NCBI RefSeq assembly: GCF_002964575.1
Contig: NZ_POQQ01000089.1
Location: 118,536 to 182,535 of the forward strand
Source: Streptococcus suis
Lineage (GTDB): Bacteria; Bacillota; Bacilli; Lactobacillales; Streptococcaceae
Length of the DNA stretch: 64,000 bases
Reading direction: 5' to 3'
The notes under the pieces are model-generated. The model did no database searches. It saw only the letters and a program-made list of their open reading frames with translations, and had not been told where the DNA came from. Shown here piece after piece: positions 46,075 through 55,228 of this stretch. How positions within the stretch are numbered: position 1 is the first letter of the stretch; every line of letters begins with the position of its first letter. Made by a program: the position numbers and the translations under genes.

Positions 46075-46105
46075 TCTTTCCGAAAAACTATAATTTTCTT
46101 GAAAC
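46075..46105 (+). promoter_or_regulatory. difSL: difSL chromosome dimer resolution site
   Basis: TTTCCGAAAAACTATAAT followed by TTTCTTGAAA matches the streptococcal/lactococcal difSL recombination site as I recall it, with two imperfect inverted arms round the CTATAAT centre. It lies about 50 bp upstream of xerS, the usual place. The exact ends (31 bp) are approximate. Confidence 0.85.
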
Positions 46106-46156
46106 TTAAATAAGATTATGCTATACTACTCATATAGCTAAAATCAGGAGAAAATG

Positions 46157-47227
46157 ATGAGACGCGAATTATTATTGGAAAAAATTGAACAGCTAAAAGA
46201 AATCATGCCTTGGTATGTTTTGGAATATTATCAGTCCAAGTTGTCTGTGCCTTACAGTTTTACAACTTTGTATGAATACTTGAAAGAATACCGTCGTTTT
46301 TTTGAATGGTTACAGGATTCGGATTTGGTATCTGTGGAACGGATTGCTGACATTCCCTTGGATATTCTGGAACATTTGACAAAAAAAGATATGGAAGCTT
46401 TCATTCTTTATCTGCGGGAGCGTCCCTTACTGAACGCTAATACCACGCAGAATGGTGTGTCGCAGACCACCATTAACCGTACCCTGTCGGCACTTTCTAG
46501 TCTCTTCAAGTATTTAACCGAAGAAGTGGAAAACGAGCAGGGCGAGCCCTACTTCTACCGCAATGTCATGAAGAAGGTGTCCACCAAGAAGAAGAAGGAA
46601 ACTTTGGCGGCTCGGGCGGAGAATATCAAGCAGAAACTCTTTTTGGGCGATGAAACGATGGAGTTTTTGGACTATGTGGACAAGGAATACCAGGTTAAGC
46701 TGTCCAAACGTGCCCTCTCCTCCTTCCAAAAAAACAAGGAACGGGACTTGGCGATTTTGGCACTTCTCTTGGCATCTGGTGTTCGTCTGTCTGAGGCGGT
46801 CAATCTGGACCTCCGTGATGTCAACCTCAAGATGATGATGATTGAGGTAACGCGTAAAGGTGGCAAGCGTGACTCGGTCAATGTGGCTGGGTTTGCTAAG
46901 CCTTACTTAGAAGCCTACATGGGCATTCGCCAGCAACGCTATAAGGCTGAAAAAACGGATACGGCCTTTTTCCTGTCTGAGTACCGTGGTCTGCCTAACC
47001 GCATCGACGCTTCTTCCATTGAGAAAATGGTGGCTAAGTATTCTGCGGACTTCAAGATACGCGTAACCCCCCACAAACTCCGTCATACCTTGGCAACACG
47101 GCTCTACGACGCCACCAAGTCGCAAGTTCTGGTCAGTCACCAACTGGGCCATGCCAATACCCAAGTCACTGACCTCTATACCCATATCGTCAACGATGAG
47201 CAAAAAAATGCTCTGGATAAATTATAA
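46157..47227 (+). CDS. xerS: tyrosine recombinase XerS
   Basis: 356-aa site-specific recombinase resolving chromosome dimers at difSL; streptococci use this single protein instead of XerC/XerD. Catalytic residues are visible: Arg in [13 protein letters not shown], Lys in [13 protein letters not shown], and the final His...Tyr in [17 protein letters not shown]. Of two adjacent ATGs I take the second (46157), 6 nt from caggag. Followed by a short region with a recurrent palindrome. Confidence 0.96.
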   Translation: MRRELLLEKIEQLKEIMPWYVLEYYQSKLSVPYSFTTLYEYLKEYRRFFEWLQDSDLVSVERIADIPLDILEHLTKKDMEAFILYLRERPLLNANTTQNGVSQTTINRTLSALSSLFKYLTEEVENEQGEPYFYRNVMKKVSTKKKKETLAARAENIKQKLFLGDETMEFLDYVDKEYQVKLSKRALSSFQKNKERDLAILALLLASGVRLSEAVNLDLRDVNLKMMMIEVTRKGGKRDSVNVAGFAKPYLEAYMGIRQQRYKAEKTDTAFFLSEYRGLPNRIDASSIEKMVAKYSADFKIRVTPHKLRHTLATRLYDATKSQVLVSHQLGHANTQVTDLYTHIVNDEQKNALDKL

Positions 47228-47230
47228 CTT

Positions 47231-47253
47231 TGCGTAATATAAATTATGTAAAC
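47231..47253. promoter_or_regulatory. recurrent palindrome copy 3
   Basis: TGCGTAATATAAATTATGTA then AAC, immediately after the xerS stop codon. Confidence 0.6.
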
Positions 47254-47296
47254 AAATCAAGGAGTAAGTGAAAACTTACCCCTTTTTCTCTTAAAT

Positions 47297-48805
47297 CTAA
47301 ATTAATTCCTTCAATTTTTCCTGATTGACTGCTGGGTACTGGTCCAAAAAGGCTGAGAGTGTTCGTAAAACGGCAGGTATGTGTCCGGTCTGGTCGTTTT
47401 CCACCTGCAAGACCAAGAGTGGCTCGTGGAGGCTCATACGGAGCAAGAGCCAGCCGTCACCATAAGGCTCAGTCAGGTCAAATCGCACTCCTTCTTCGTT
47501 TTCTGGGTTAAAAGCAAAGCCTTCGAGGTTGGTATTTCTGAGATCAGCAATGACTTGTTCACCAAGTGCTCGATAGTTTGTAGCTTCCAGCTTGAACCGC
47601 ACTTCTTGGGTTTCAAGTGGTTGCTTGAGCTGGGCAATCAAGTCGTCCAAGGACTTGCCTTCCGCTTGTAGCTTGGGTAAGAGCATGAGAATCTTAGCCG
47701 CCACATAGGTCCCGTCATCGAGGAAGTAATTCTCTTTAAAGGCGGCATGTCCAGAAGTTTCGATAGCCAACTGGCAATCAACTCCCTCTTGGTTTGCTAA
47801 AATGGCACGGTTGATGACATTACGATAGCCTGAAATATAGCGAATTTGTTTGCCTCCCAGACTTTCTATAAAGACCTTAAGGTGTTCAGTCGTTGGGGAA
47901 TTAGTCACAATGCTGGTTCCTGGATGTTCAGCTAGGATAATCTGGCTAAGCACGGCAATCAGGTTGTTACGATTGAGTATTTGACCGGACTTGGTCACTA
48001 GTGCTGCACGGTCAACATCGGTATCAAAGATAATACCAAGATCTGCACCTTGCTTCAAGACAGCCTGACGAATGCTTTCCATAGCTTCCTTGTTATCAGG
48101 GTTTGGAACGTGATTTGGAAAAGTTCCGTCTGGGTCTAGGAATTGTGAGCCTGTGGTATCTGCTCCTAGCTCTGCCAACACTTTCTCAGCAAAGAATCCT
48201 CCTGCACCATTTCCAGCATCGACGATGATATTGAGACCTGTCAGTGGTTTTTCTTGTTCGCCACAAGCGGTACGAATTTTGCCAACTAAGTCTTGGGCAT
48301 AAGGCGTAATCAGGTCTGCGGTGGTCACACTTCCAAGGGATGAAGCTGGCAAGTCTTCACTATGCGAGAGGATGAAGTCAATATCTTCGTGCTCTGCTCC
48401 GCCATTTTCCGAAAAAATCTTAATGCCGTTGAAGTAATAAGGCAGGTGGCTAGCAGTGATCATGACACTAGCGTGGCACTTGAACTGCGGATACTGGGTG
48501 CTCATGAAGAGGGCTGGCGTAGTGGCCATACCGAAGTCGAACAGCTGAACGCCCAAACGCACCGCTTCTTCTGTGAAGGCGGCAACCAGGTCTGGACCGC
48601 TGAGGCGGCTATCTCGACCGATACCAATCTTGAGCTGTCCTTCCTGATAGGCCTGCGCCAGTTCTGGCTTCTGAGTTAGCCAATGAACAAGTCCGCGAAC
48701 CACTTCCTTGGTAGCCTGTGGAGTGAGATTGACAGCATATTCATCTGTAGCGATAGCAATTCCACGAATATCCGATCCGTTTTGCAAAACATGATGGTGT
48801 GACAT
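47297..48805 (-). CDS. phosphohexomutase (phosphomannomutase/phosphoglucomutase family)
   Basis: 502-aa enzyme interconverting hexose 1- and 6-phosphates. The phosphoserine loop is MITASHLPYYFNGIKIF, the metal loop DTDVDRAALV, and the sugar loop ETSGHAAFKENYFLDDG. C-terminal phosphate-binding domain present. Such enzymes supply nucleotide-sugar precursors for capsule or wall. Whether mannose or glucose is preferred is not readable. First minus-strand gene right of xerS. Confidence 0.9.
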   Translation of the reverse strand: MSHHHVLQNGSDIRGIAIATDEYAVNLTPQATKEVVRGLVHWLTQKPELAQAYQEGQLKIGIGRDSRLSGPDLVAAFTEEAVRLGVQLFDFGMATTPALFMSTQYPQFKCHASVMITASHLPYYFNGIKIFSENGGAEHEDIDFILSHSEDLPASSLGSVTTADLITPYAQDLVGKIRTACGEQEKPLTGLNIIVDAGNGAGGFFAEKVLAELGADTTGSQFLDPDGTFPNHVPNPDNKEAMESIRQAVLKQGADLGIIFDTDVDRAALVTKSGQILNRNNLIAVLSQIILAEHPGTSIVTNSPTTEHLKVFIESLGGKQIRYISGYRNVINRAILANQEGVDCQLAIETSGHAAFKENYFLDDGTYVAAKILMLLPKLQAEGKSLDDLIAQLKQPLETQEVRFKLEATNYRALGEQVIADLRNTNLEGFAFNPENEEGVRFDLTEPYGDGWLLLRMSLHEPLLVLQVENDQTGHIPAVLRTLSAFLDQYPAVNQEKLKELI

Positions 48806-48868
48806 AGTAACCTCCTGATTTTCTAGTAGTTTCAGTATATCACAAAATCAAAACGCTTTCAAAAGGAA

Positions 48869-48892
48869 AAAGTACAGCTTCTACTGTACTTT
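48869..48892. terminator. terminator after the histidine kinase gene
   Basis: AAAGTACAG / CTGTACTTT, 9-bp perfect stem, with flanking T/A runs; its right arm overlaps the end of the kinase gene. Confidence 0.8.
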
Positions 48893-49822
48893 GGTGATGG
48901 TTACAGTGGTGCCGACGTCTACTCGGCTTTCCACTGTAATGCCTAAATCTAATTGACTTAGAATACGCTTTGTCAAATAAAGCCCAAAACCTGTCGCTTT
49001 TTGGTGTTCACGGCCATTAAAACCTGTAAATCCCTCATCAAACAGGCGTGGAATGTCTTCTGCCAAAATGCCAATTCCCGTATCGGAAATGGAAATTCCC
49101 TCATTCAATTCAATGGCCACCTTACCACCAGTCTTATTGTACTTGAGGGCATTGTCAATAATCTGTGACAAGGCAAAACTGAGCCATTTTCTGTCGGTTT
49201 TCAGTAGCCAATTTCCATCGATGGTCACTGAAATATCCTTTTGCAAGAACTGATTGCGGTATTTTTTGACCAAATCCACCACCACTTCTCTTACTTCCAC
49301 CTGCTCAAAACGAAAATCACTGGCATGATTGGTCAGCTTGAGGTAGTTGAGGAGATTGGCCATGTAATTATCCAAGCGCAAGAGCTGATGATCGACATCT
49401 TTCTGATTGAGATTGTCAGTCTGGCTCATTAAAGACAGGGCAGCCAGAGGCACTTTCATCTGGTGGGACCACATTTTGACCATAGCTTGCAGGTCCTCTT
49501 CCCGTGACTTATAATCCAAGAGCTGCTCCCGCGTCGCCTCCTTCTCCGCCTCAATCAAGTTGAGATAGGCAAGGTCCACAGGCTTATTCAGCAGGGGCAA
49601 AGCTTCTTCATGGACATAGTCTTCCAAGGCTCTCATGCGGTTGCGAAACTTCCAGAAAAGCCCTGCAGTCAGAAGGATTAAGAGGGTTAGGGACAATAGC
49701 AGAGCGTTTTGCAGGAATTCGGTGGGCAGTTTGTAAAGTAAAAAGAGCAAGATAAAACTACCAGCCAAGACCAGATAGGCGAAATAAAAACTACGGTATT
49801 CTCGGATAAATTTTGCTATCAT
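48881..49822 (-). CDS. Bce-type intramembrane-sensing histidine kinase
   Basis: 313-aa kinase with two membrane helices (about 11-30 and 37-57) separated by only a few external residues, the hallmark of BceS/GraS-type kinases that sense their partner ABC transporter rather than the peptide itself. The phosphoacceptor is in WSHQMKVPL (H120). N-box DNALKYNK, G boxes DTGIGI and GFGLYL follow. Overlaps the response regulator by 4 nt. Serves the ABC transporter upstream, interrupted by a toxin-antitoxin pair. Confidence 0.9.
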   Translation of the reverse strand: MIAKFIREYRSFYFAYLVLAGSFILLFLLYKLPTEFLQNALLLSLTLLILLTAGLFWKFRNRMRALEDYVHEEALPLLNKPVDLAYLNLIEAEKEATREQLLDYKSREEDLQAMVKMWSHQMKVPLAALSLMSQTDNLNQKDVDHQLLRLDNYMANLLNYLKLTNHASDFRFEQVEVREVVVDLVKKYRNQFLQKDISVTIDGNWLLKTDRKWLSFALSQIIDNALKYNKTGGKVAIELNEGISISDTGIGILAEDIPRLFDEGFTGFNGREHQKATGFGLYLTKRILSQLDLGITVESRVDVGTTVTITKVQ

Positions 49823-50493
49823 TTGACCAGGTACCCCACGCCACGAACAGTATGAATACGGTCAAAACCAACCTCACTCACCTTCTTACGCAGACGGGTC
49901 ATGTTGACATTGAGCGTATTCTGATCGATAAATTCTTCATTTTCCCAGAGTTTTTCCAAGAGTTCTTCCTTACTGACAATCTGCCCTTGTCGTTCTAGTA
50001 AGGTGGATAAAATTTTGGTTTCAGTAGGTGAAAGCTGAACCTGTTCCGATTCGCTTGAAAAACGCCCGTCCAGACTAAGCTGGAATTGATCGATAGACAA
50101 GTCAGTTGATTTGCTGAATTGATTGACCCGACGCAGGAAGGCACCGATTTTGGCATCCAAAATCCCTAGAGAAAAAGGCTTGGAAACAAAATCATCGCCA
50201 CCCATGTTCATAGCCATGACTGCATTCATCTCATCATCGCTAGAAGAGATAAAGATAATGGGCATAGTCATGGTTTTACGGATTTCCGTTGTCCAGTAAA
50301 AACCGTTGTAATAGGGTAGGCTAATGTCCATCAGTACCAAGTCTGGTTTGATTTCAGCAACTTCCTGACTGACAGCTCGGAAATTCTGCACACTTTCTAC
50401 CTGATAAGATTTTCCCAAATGCTGCTTCAAGAGTTGGACGATTATCTCATCATCTTCAACAATATAAATCTTCTCTTTTTTCATCTTCTTCAT
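49819..50493 (-). CDS. OmpR-type response regulator (BceR/GraR-like)
   Basis: 224-aa regulator. Receiver domain with acidic pocket EDD (13-15) and phospho-accepting D56 in LVLMDISLP, then a winged-helix C-terminal domain ending IHTVRGVGYLVK. Overlaps the kinase gene by 4 nt. The TTACA-N4-TGTAA boxes at 54466 and 55449 fit the binding motif described for BceR-like regulators. Confidence 0.92.
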   Translation of the reverse strand: MKKMKKEKIYIVEDDEIIVQLLKQHLGKSYQVESVQNFRAVSQEVAEIKPDLVLMDISLPYYNGFYWTTEIRKTMTMPIIFISSSDDEMNAVMAMNMGGDDFVSKPFSLGILDAKIGAFLRRVNQFSKSTDLSIDQFQLSLDGRFSSESEQVQLSPTETKILSTLLERQGQIVSKEELLEKLWENEEFIDQNTLNVNMTRLRKKVSEVGFDRIHTVRGVGYLVK

Positions 50494-50525
50494 TCTGCAA
50501 AAGCCAGGACACAGGTCTTGGCTTT

Positions 50526-50783
50526 CTATATACTTCCGTTTCTCATTTTTAGACTTGTCAAAATCAATTTATCATCTTCAATACTGACGATCACCCTGTA
50601 ATTTCCGATACGATAGCGCCATTGGCCAGAACGATTGGCAGTTAAGGCTTTTCCGTATTGTCTGGGGTTGTCAGTCACATGACTGGACAGGTAGTTGGTA
50701 ATCTGCTTTTGAGTAAATTTATCCAGCTTTTTCAACTGTTTAATAAAACGACTGGTTGGTACGAGTTTATAACAAGTCTTCAT
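50526..50783 (-). CDS. RelE/ParE-type toxin
   Basis: 85-aa toxin of the RelE fold: TSRFIKQLKKLDKFTQKQIT, then RYRIGNYRVIVSIEDDKLIL, with the basic residues that in RelE contact mRNA on the ribosome. It overlaps the upstream antitoxin gene by 17 nt and lies only 32 nt before the response-regulator gene, so it may share transcripts with it. Confidence 0.88.
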   Translation of the reverse strand: MKTCYKLVPTSRFIKQLKKLDKFTQKQITNYLSSHVTDNPRQYGKALTANRSGQWRYRIGNYRVIVSIEDDKLILTSLKMRNGSI

Positions 50784-51018
50784 TCGTCAATCCCAACTCT
50801 TCCAACATTTCCTCCCAGCTAATCGGCTCAATGCCGTTTGCCAAGTCTTCTTGGTATTCTGCCCAGGCTATGTCTGCCACGCGGGCATCGTATTCGTCCT
50901 CAAGAGCTTCAAGGGTTTTAGTCCGAATGAGTTCTGACAAACTGACACCTTCAAACTTTGCCATAGCCTGCATTAAGAGCTTATCCTGCTCAGAAACTTT
51001 CAATGTAATAGCTGCCAT
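50767..51018 (-). CDS. RelB-type antitoxin (DUF6290-like)
   Basis: 83-aa antitoxin. The N-terminal ribbon-helix-helix MAAITLKVSEQDKLLMQAMA binds DNA; the acidic C-terminus (WEEMLEELGLTNEDLL) wraps the toxin. Typical order, antitoxin first. A palindrome covering its -10 element should be its own operator. Confidence 0.88.
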   Translation of the reverse strand: MAAITLKVSEQDKLLMQAMAKFEGVSLSELIRTKTLEALEDEYDARVADIAWAEYQEDLANGIEPISWEEMLEELGLTNEDLL

Positions 51019-51044
51019 TTTCTCACCTCTTCTAGTATTCCTTT

Positions 51045-51064
51045 GGTATTACCATTGTAACACC
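51045..51064 (-). promoter_or_regulatory. toxin-antitoxin operator/promoter
   Basis: Near-perfect inverted repeat GGTATTAC-CATT-GTAACACC covering the minus-strand -10 element TACAAT, 26 nt upstream of the antitoxin start. Position fits autoregulation by the RelB-type protein. Confidence 0.65.
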
Positions 51065-51072
51065 ACTTCCCT

Positions 51073-51102
51073 AAAAAAGCAAGAAATCCCGCATAAGCGA
51101 GA
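51073..51102 (-). terminator. terminator after the Bce-type permease gene
   Basis: Minus strand TCTCGC / GCGGGA stem (one G-U pair) followed by a T-rich tract, between the permease and the antitoxin gene. It separates the transporter transcript from the toxin-antitoxin/two-component part. Confidence 0.55.
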
Positions 51103-51108
51103 ATTCTG

Positions 51109-53079
51109 CTATCGTTCAATAATGCGATAATAGGTTCGGCTGGTCCACTTGTAAATGACAAAGTAGATTAGTGCAACTGCCAACAATGTAATTCCACTAA
51201 CCGTGTAAATCATGCTGGAAGAAACCACACCGAACATCATCAACATTTGTTTGAGCATAACTAGGGCAACGACAAAGTGCAGGGTTGCCATAGCTAGTGG
51301 CATGAAGAAGACCAAAAGCGTTTGAGAGTTGATGGTTTTCTTGACAGCCTGCTGGCTCATGCCCACTTCCTGTAAAATCTTGTAGGATTTCTTATCCTCA
51401 TGACCTTCCGAATACTGCTTGTAGTAGATAATCAAGGCAGCACCCAGCAAGAAACTAATGCCCAACAAGAAGCCTGTAAAGAGGAATCCACCTGTGAAGC
51501 CCATGAGCATATTGTTGAAATCCGTGCGTTGCATAACATTTCCAAGATATTCTCCATTTTCATCCAGAATATGATACATATCCCCAGACTGCTTCCCAAG
51601 AGAGAGCACTTCTTCATTGGTCAAGTCGGTAAAGACACGGTAGTCAAGACTAACCTGATAGCCTTGCGGATTATTTGCTTCATAGTAACTGCGAATGGTT
51701 TCCAGAACACTATCATCACTAACCACCATAACAGCTGCATTGAGCGTATTAGTAATATCAGGGAAAATAGCTGTATCTAGATTAACTACATTCTCGAAAG
51801 TACTATCTCCCAAAGTGACTTTCTCTAACGACGGCATTTCACTCGGACGCATAAAGGCAACTTGATTGGCAGCCAGCTCTGGCAAGTCATTGCCCAACTT
51901 CCTGAAATCATCTTGGGTGATGAAGTAGGTAACGGCCATCTTGCTAAAGTCTGGATTGGCAATGGTTTCTGGACTGATGACAATCTCCTTCCCACCGTCA
52001 TAGACTAGACCAGCTTGATAGGTCAGATAAGATAAGCTGTCATTGGCTTTTTCTGGAAAATGGCTGAGCACCGATTGCTGATAAGCACTTTCACCCTGAC
52101 TCCTATCCGCAACAGGATAGGTAATGGATGTTTCCTTTGGATAAAGTCCACTGGTCATATTGGCCATGCCTGTATAGAGGGAGGTCGTTGTAGCAATGGT
52201 GACAAAGGCCATGACCGCAAGTAGCGTGATATTGGCCAAGCCTGTTGCGTGTTGCTTCATCCGAAAAATCATCTGCGATGTGGTAATGAAATGCTCTGGC
52301 GTGTAAAAATAGCCTTTGTTTTTCCGCCGAGCCTTCAAATACCAAGTCATAAAGCTGATGTAGAACAAGTAGGTCCCCGCAATGACAAAGAGAACAGCGA
52401 TAAAGAAACGATAGAGGACGCCAACTCCTGCAGATCGAGAAGAAAGTGACAGGTAGTAGCCAACACCTAGGCTAAGGACACCAAGAGCAGCCAAGAGAAG
52501 ATTCCCACGTGGCTCCTTCTCCCCTTTTTCACTAGCTCGGAACAAAATCAGTGGACTGGTCTTGCCAATAGTCCGAATAGCCAGCAATTCCAAGATAAAG
52601 AAGATACCCGCAAAGAGAAAAGCAGTGAGCACAAATGCCAGAGGAGAAATGCTAAAGTGAAGATCGCCATAACTGGTCAAATTCACAAAAATCAAGTAGA
52701 GAACATTGGCAAACACACCAGCTAATGCAGATCCCAGCACAATGACCAAGAGGAAGATGAAAAACAATTCAATACTAGCAACCAAGGCCACCTTCTTCTT
52801 GTTCATCCCCAGCATATTGTAGAGACCGAACTCTCTAGTCCGTTGTTGCATAAGGAAATTAAAACTATATATTTCCATAATCAGCGAGAAAATGGTCAAT
52901 ACAACGACACCCAGCCCGATAGACACGGCACCTGTTCCCATGGTTTTCATGACTGGACTGAGCATGAGCAAGAACATAGAACAAATCAAGGTAAAGAGGA
53001 CCAGACTGGCTAAAACAAAAGGAGCAAACACACCCATGGATTTTCGGATATTTTGTCCAGCAAGTTTGAGGTAAAACAT
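51109..53079 (-). CDS. Bce-type ABC transporter permease (FtsX-like)
   Basis: 656-aa permease with ten predicted membrane helices and one large extracytoplasmic domain (about residues 310-520) between helices 7 and 8, the layout of BceB-type proteins that confer resistance to cell-wall antibiotics such as bacitracin or lantibiotics. Starts directly at the stop of the ATPase gene. The substrate is not predictable from this sequence. Confidence 0.92.
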   Translation of the reverse strand: MFYLKLAGQNIRKSMGVFAPFVLASLVLFTLICSMFLLMLSPVMKTMGTGAVSIGLGVVVLTIFSLIMEIYSFNFLMQQRTREFGLYNMLGMNKKKVALVASIELFFIFLLVIVLGSALAGVFANVLYLIFVNLTSYGDLHFSISPLAFVLTAFLFAGIFFILELLAIRTIGKTSPLILFRASEKGEKEPRGNLLLAALGVLSLGVGYYLSLSSRSAGVGVLYRFFIAVLFVIAGTYLFYISFMTWYLKARRKNKGYFYTPEHFITTSQMIFRMKQHATGLANITLLAVMAFVTIATTTSLYTGMANMTSGLYPKETSITYPVADRSQGESAYQQSVLSHFPEKANDSLSYLTYQAGLVYDGGKEIVISPETIANPDFSKMAVTYFITQDDFRKLGNDLPELAANQVAFMRPSEMPSLEKVTLGDSTFENVVNLDTAIFPDITNTLNAAVMVVSDDSVLETIRSYYEANNPQGYQVSLDYRVFTDLTNEEVLSLGKQSGDMYHILDENGEYLGNVMQRTDFNNMLMGFTGGFLFTGFLLGISFLLGAALIIYYKQYSEGHEDKKSYKILQEVGMSQQAVKKTINSQTLLVFFMPLAMATLHFVVALVMLKQMLMMFGVVSSSMIYTVSGITLLAVALIYFVIYKWTSRTYYRIIER

Positions 53080-53832
53080 CTACTCACCCCCTAAAAGTGC
53101 AGACATATTGAGCGAAATCTCCTTGGCAAAGTCCTGATTGCTCTTGCCTGCCTTGTACAGTTGGTGGAAAATCCGACCATCCTTGATAAAAAGAACCCGT
53201 TTGGCATGGCTGGCTGCGTTGGCTGAGTGGGTCACCATGAGAATGGTTTGTCCGTCTAGGTTAATGTCTTCAAACAAATTCAGCAAGTCTTCCGAATTGC
53301 GGTAATCTAGGGCAGCCGTCGGCTCATCTGCTAGGACAATCTGTGGCTGGGTAATCAAACTACGGGCAATGGCCACGCGCTGCTTTTGTCCACCAGACAG
53401 TTCAAAAGGACGTTTTTTCAGTAAATCTTGAATCCGCAGTTTTGGCGCCAAAACTTTCAACCGTTTTTCCATTTCCTCATGGCTGGTACGGGCCAATACC
53501 AGAGGTAAAAAGATATTGTCTTGGATGGACAGGGTGTCCAAGAGATTAAAATCTTGGAAGACAAAGCCAAGGTTACGCAAACGGAAATCTGCCAGCTTGC
53601 TTTCCTTGATTTTGGTGATGTCTTGATTGTTTAAGATAACAGAGCCCCTAGTCGGCTTGTCCAAGGTTGCTAGAATGTTGAGCAAAGTCGTCTTACCAGA
53701 ACCACTTTCCCCCATAATAGCGATAAACTCGCCCTCCTCTACCTTAAAATCCACATCTTGCAAGGCACGAGTTTCCTCTTTTGAAAAGCGCGTGCGGTAA
53801 ACTTTTTCTAAATGATTGATTTCTAATAACAT
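53080..53832 (-). CDS. Bce-type ABC transporter ATP-binding protein
   Basis: 250-aa ATPase with Walker [10 protein letters not shown], signature [15 protein letters not shown] and Walker [13 protein letters not shown], and the LolD/MacB-like insertion. Partner of the following permease, with which it has no gap. A lipoprotein gene precedes it by 8 nt. Confidence 0.93.
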   Translation of the reverse strand: MLLEINHLEKVYRTRFSKEETRALQDVDFKVEEGEFIAIMGESGSGKTTLLNILATLDKPTRGSVILNNQDITKIKESKLADFRLRNLGFVFQDFNLLDTLSIQDNIFLPLVLARTSHEEMEKRLKVLAPKLRIQDLLKKRPFELSGGQKQRVAIARSLITQPQIVLADEPTAALDYRNSEDLLNLFEDINLDGQTILMVTHSANAASHAKRVLFIKDGRIFHQLYKAGKSNQDFAKEISLNMSALLGGE

Positions 53833-53840
53833 ACAAACTC

Positions 53841-54230
53841 CTAATTGTTTTCTTTGGATAAATCAACTGTATCAAGTAATGCTTGATAGTCGATTCGGTC
53901 TGATTCAGCAATATTATCTTCTAAATCCACCTGATAATAACCATCCTGGACACCGATGGCCCAGTCATTGCTAGTGGTTACATAGAGATTATTCAGGGAT
54001 ACTGTCTTTTTCACTGTCCCTTCTTCTTTGACAAGGGGCCACTCCAGAAACTTGACTTCTACTTCTTGAATATTATCCTCGGCAACTTCCTGTTTGCTAA
54101 CGGCATAGTCTTTTCCCTTGTAATGGAAAGTTTGATAGCCCTCATCAAAGCTAAGGCCTGCTGAAGAGGAAGAACAAGCGGTTAGCATTATACTGCCCAA
54201 AGCCAGCAAGCCAAATACTTTCTTTTTCAT
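53841..54230 (-). CDS. lipoprotein, NisI/SpaI-like immunity type
   Basis: 129-aa lipoprotein: signal peptide MKKKVFGLLALGSIMLTAC with lipid-carrying Cys-19, then a beta-rich domain with GYQTFHYKGKDYAVSKQEV. Short lipoproteins of this look beside Bce-type transporters resemble lantibiotic-immunity NisI/SpaI domains. Strong gggagga ribosome site next to the stop of a 46-aa peptide gene, so translation is probably coupled. Function as peptide-binding immunity protein is an inference. Confidence 0.7.
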   Translation of the reverse strand: MKKKVFGLLALGSIMLTACSSSSAGLSFDEGYQTFHYKGKDYAVSKQEVAEDNIQEVEVKFLEWPLVKEEGTVKKTVSLNNLYVTTSNDWAIGVQDGYYQVDLEDNIAESDRIDYQALLDTVDLSKENN

Positions 54231-54242
54231 AGTTTCCTCCCT

Positions 54243-54383
54243 CTAGTATGCCATAAATCGCATCGTTTGCAAATCAAGTGCTAGCTCCTCTAAAAATTCT
54301 GCTTGTTCCAAGAGTTCAGCTTTTTCCTTTTCTGAGAATACCTTTTCTTCCATTTGCTTGGCTTGTAAAAATTTGAATGACAT
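54243..54383 (-). CDS. 46-aa charged peptide, copy A (MSFKFLQAK family)
   Basis: Short gene MSFKFLQAKQMEEKVFSEKE onwards, ending TMRFMAY, a helical, acidic peptide without membrane segment. It has a good aaggaa ribosome site. A paralogue of 45 aa (55229-55366) has the same first nine residues and an almost identical upstream region. Its stop lies beside the ribosome site of the lipoprotein gene. Function unknown; a leader-peptide or adaptor role is possible. Confidence 0.65.
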   Translation of the reverse strand: MSFKFLQAKQMEEKVFSEKEKAELLEQAEFLEELALDLQTMRFMAY

Positions 54384-54415
54384 GTGATTTCCTTCTTTCT
54401 GTTTCTTATGAGTCT

Positions 54416-54421
54416 ATTATA
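54416..54421 (-). promoter_or_regulatory. promoter -10 of the peptide A/lipoprotein/ABC transcript
   Basis: Minus-strand TATAAT without a good -35, as expected for an activator-dependent promoter. It lies 44 bp from the TTACA-N4-TGTAA box. Confidence 0.7.
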
Positions 54422-54465
54422 GAAAATATTCTATCTGCCTTCTCTTACAGTTTTGACCTGAAAAC

Positions 54466-54479
54466 TTACAAGATTGTAA
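54466..54479 (-). promoter_or_regulatory. BceR-like binding box A
   Basis: TTACA-AGAT-TGTAA, a perfect dyad that matches the TNACA-N4-TGTAA motif described for BceR-like regulators. A half-site TGTAAGAG lies 20 bp closer to the promoter. Confidence 0.7.
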
Positions 54480-54481
54480 GG

Positions 54482-55216
54482 TTAGATAAAGTAGGCAATG
54501 GTTGCCAGTAGCCACAAGTGCAGCGGATAGAAAATGTAAAAGAAATAGCGTGAAAATGCTGTGCGGGGCCCTGCTTGTCCATTATAAAGACTTAGAATTG
54601 GCAAGACCAAGATAAATAACCAGTCAGCATTGTAGAGCATCATCTGGATGGTCATTCCAATGCTTTCATAAGGCTGATAGGACAAAAATAGTAACAATAG
54701 GGCCAATATTCCATAAGCGATGTTGCGTTTAACTAATGATTTGCGTCCCATATATGTAATGAGGATGAAGGGCAAGACCACAGTGCCGCCTTCTGTTAAA
54801 AAGGCACCTAAGATAGTCAGCAGTCCAACCGATAGGATTTGAACGATTTGTTGCTTTCTACTATGTTCAGCAAAATTTCTAAGACAAACCAACATGGTTA
54901 GACCAACAGCTAATGTCAAAAAGATATTGTTACCGATGTAAATATCTTTTGATTGGTAAAGACTGTTTATCAAAACATTTCCAGTGGCCATCAGCCCTGC
55001 TGCACCATATAGTCGCAAAAGATAGTTTTTGACATTTCTCGTATGAAGATAGCCTTCAACCACCATGTAGGCAAAGAAGACTGCGACACAGCGAGTCATC
55101 ATGTGAAAGACCATGCCAAGTTGATTTGGGATAAAACCTGGAATGATATCCAGATGATCCAGAACCATCAAGCCAGCCATAGCCAGTTTCAGTTGATAAG
55201 CATTGTAAGTTTTCAA
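54482..55216 (-). CDS. TraX family membrane protein
   Basis: 244-aa polytopic protein with about eight membrane helices, starting (TTG) KTYNAYQLKLAMAGLMVLDH, the conserved N-terminus of TraX-like proteins. TraX acetylates pilin on the F plasmid; chromosomal firmicute members are of unknown role and probably acyltransferase-like. The start is TTG at 55216, chosen because aggagga lies just upstream and no ATG fits. It follows a 45-aa peptide gene whose stop codon touches that ribosome site. Confidence 0.82.
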   Translation of the reverse strand: MKTYNAYQLKLAMAGLMVLDHLDIIPGFIPNQLGMVFHMMTRCVAVFFAYMVVEGYLHTRNVKNYLLRLYGAAGLMATGNVLINSLYQSKDIYIGNNIFLTLAVGLTMLVCLRNFAEHSRKQQIVQILSVGLLTILGAFLTEGGTVVLPFILITYMGRKSLVKRNIAYGILALLLLFLSYQPYESIGMTIQMMLYNADWLFILVLPILSLYNGQAGPRTAFSRYFFYIFYPLHLWLLATIAYFI

Positions 55217-55228
55217 AATAATCTCCTC

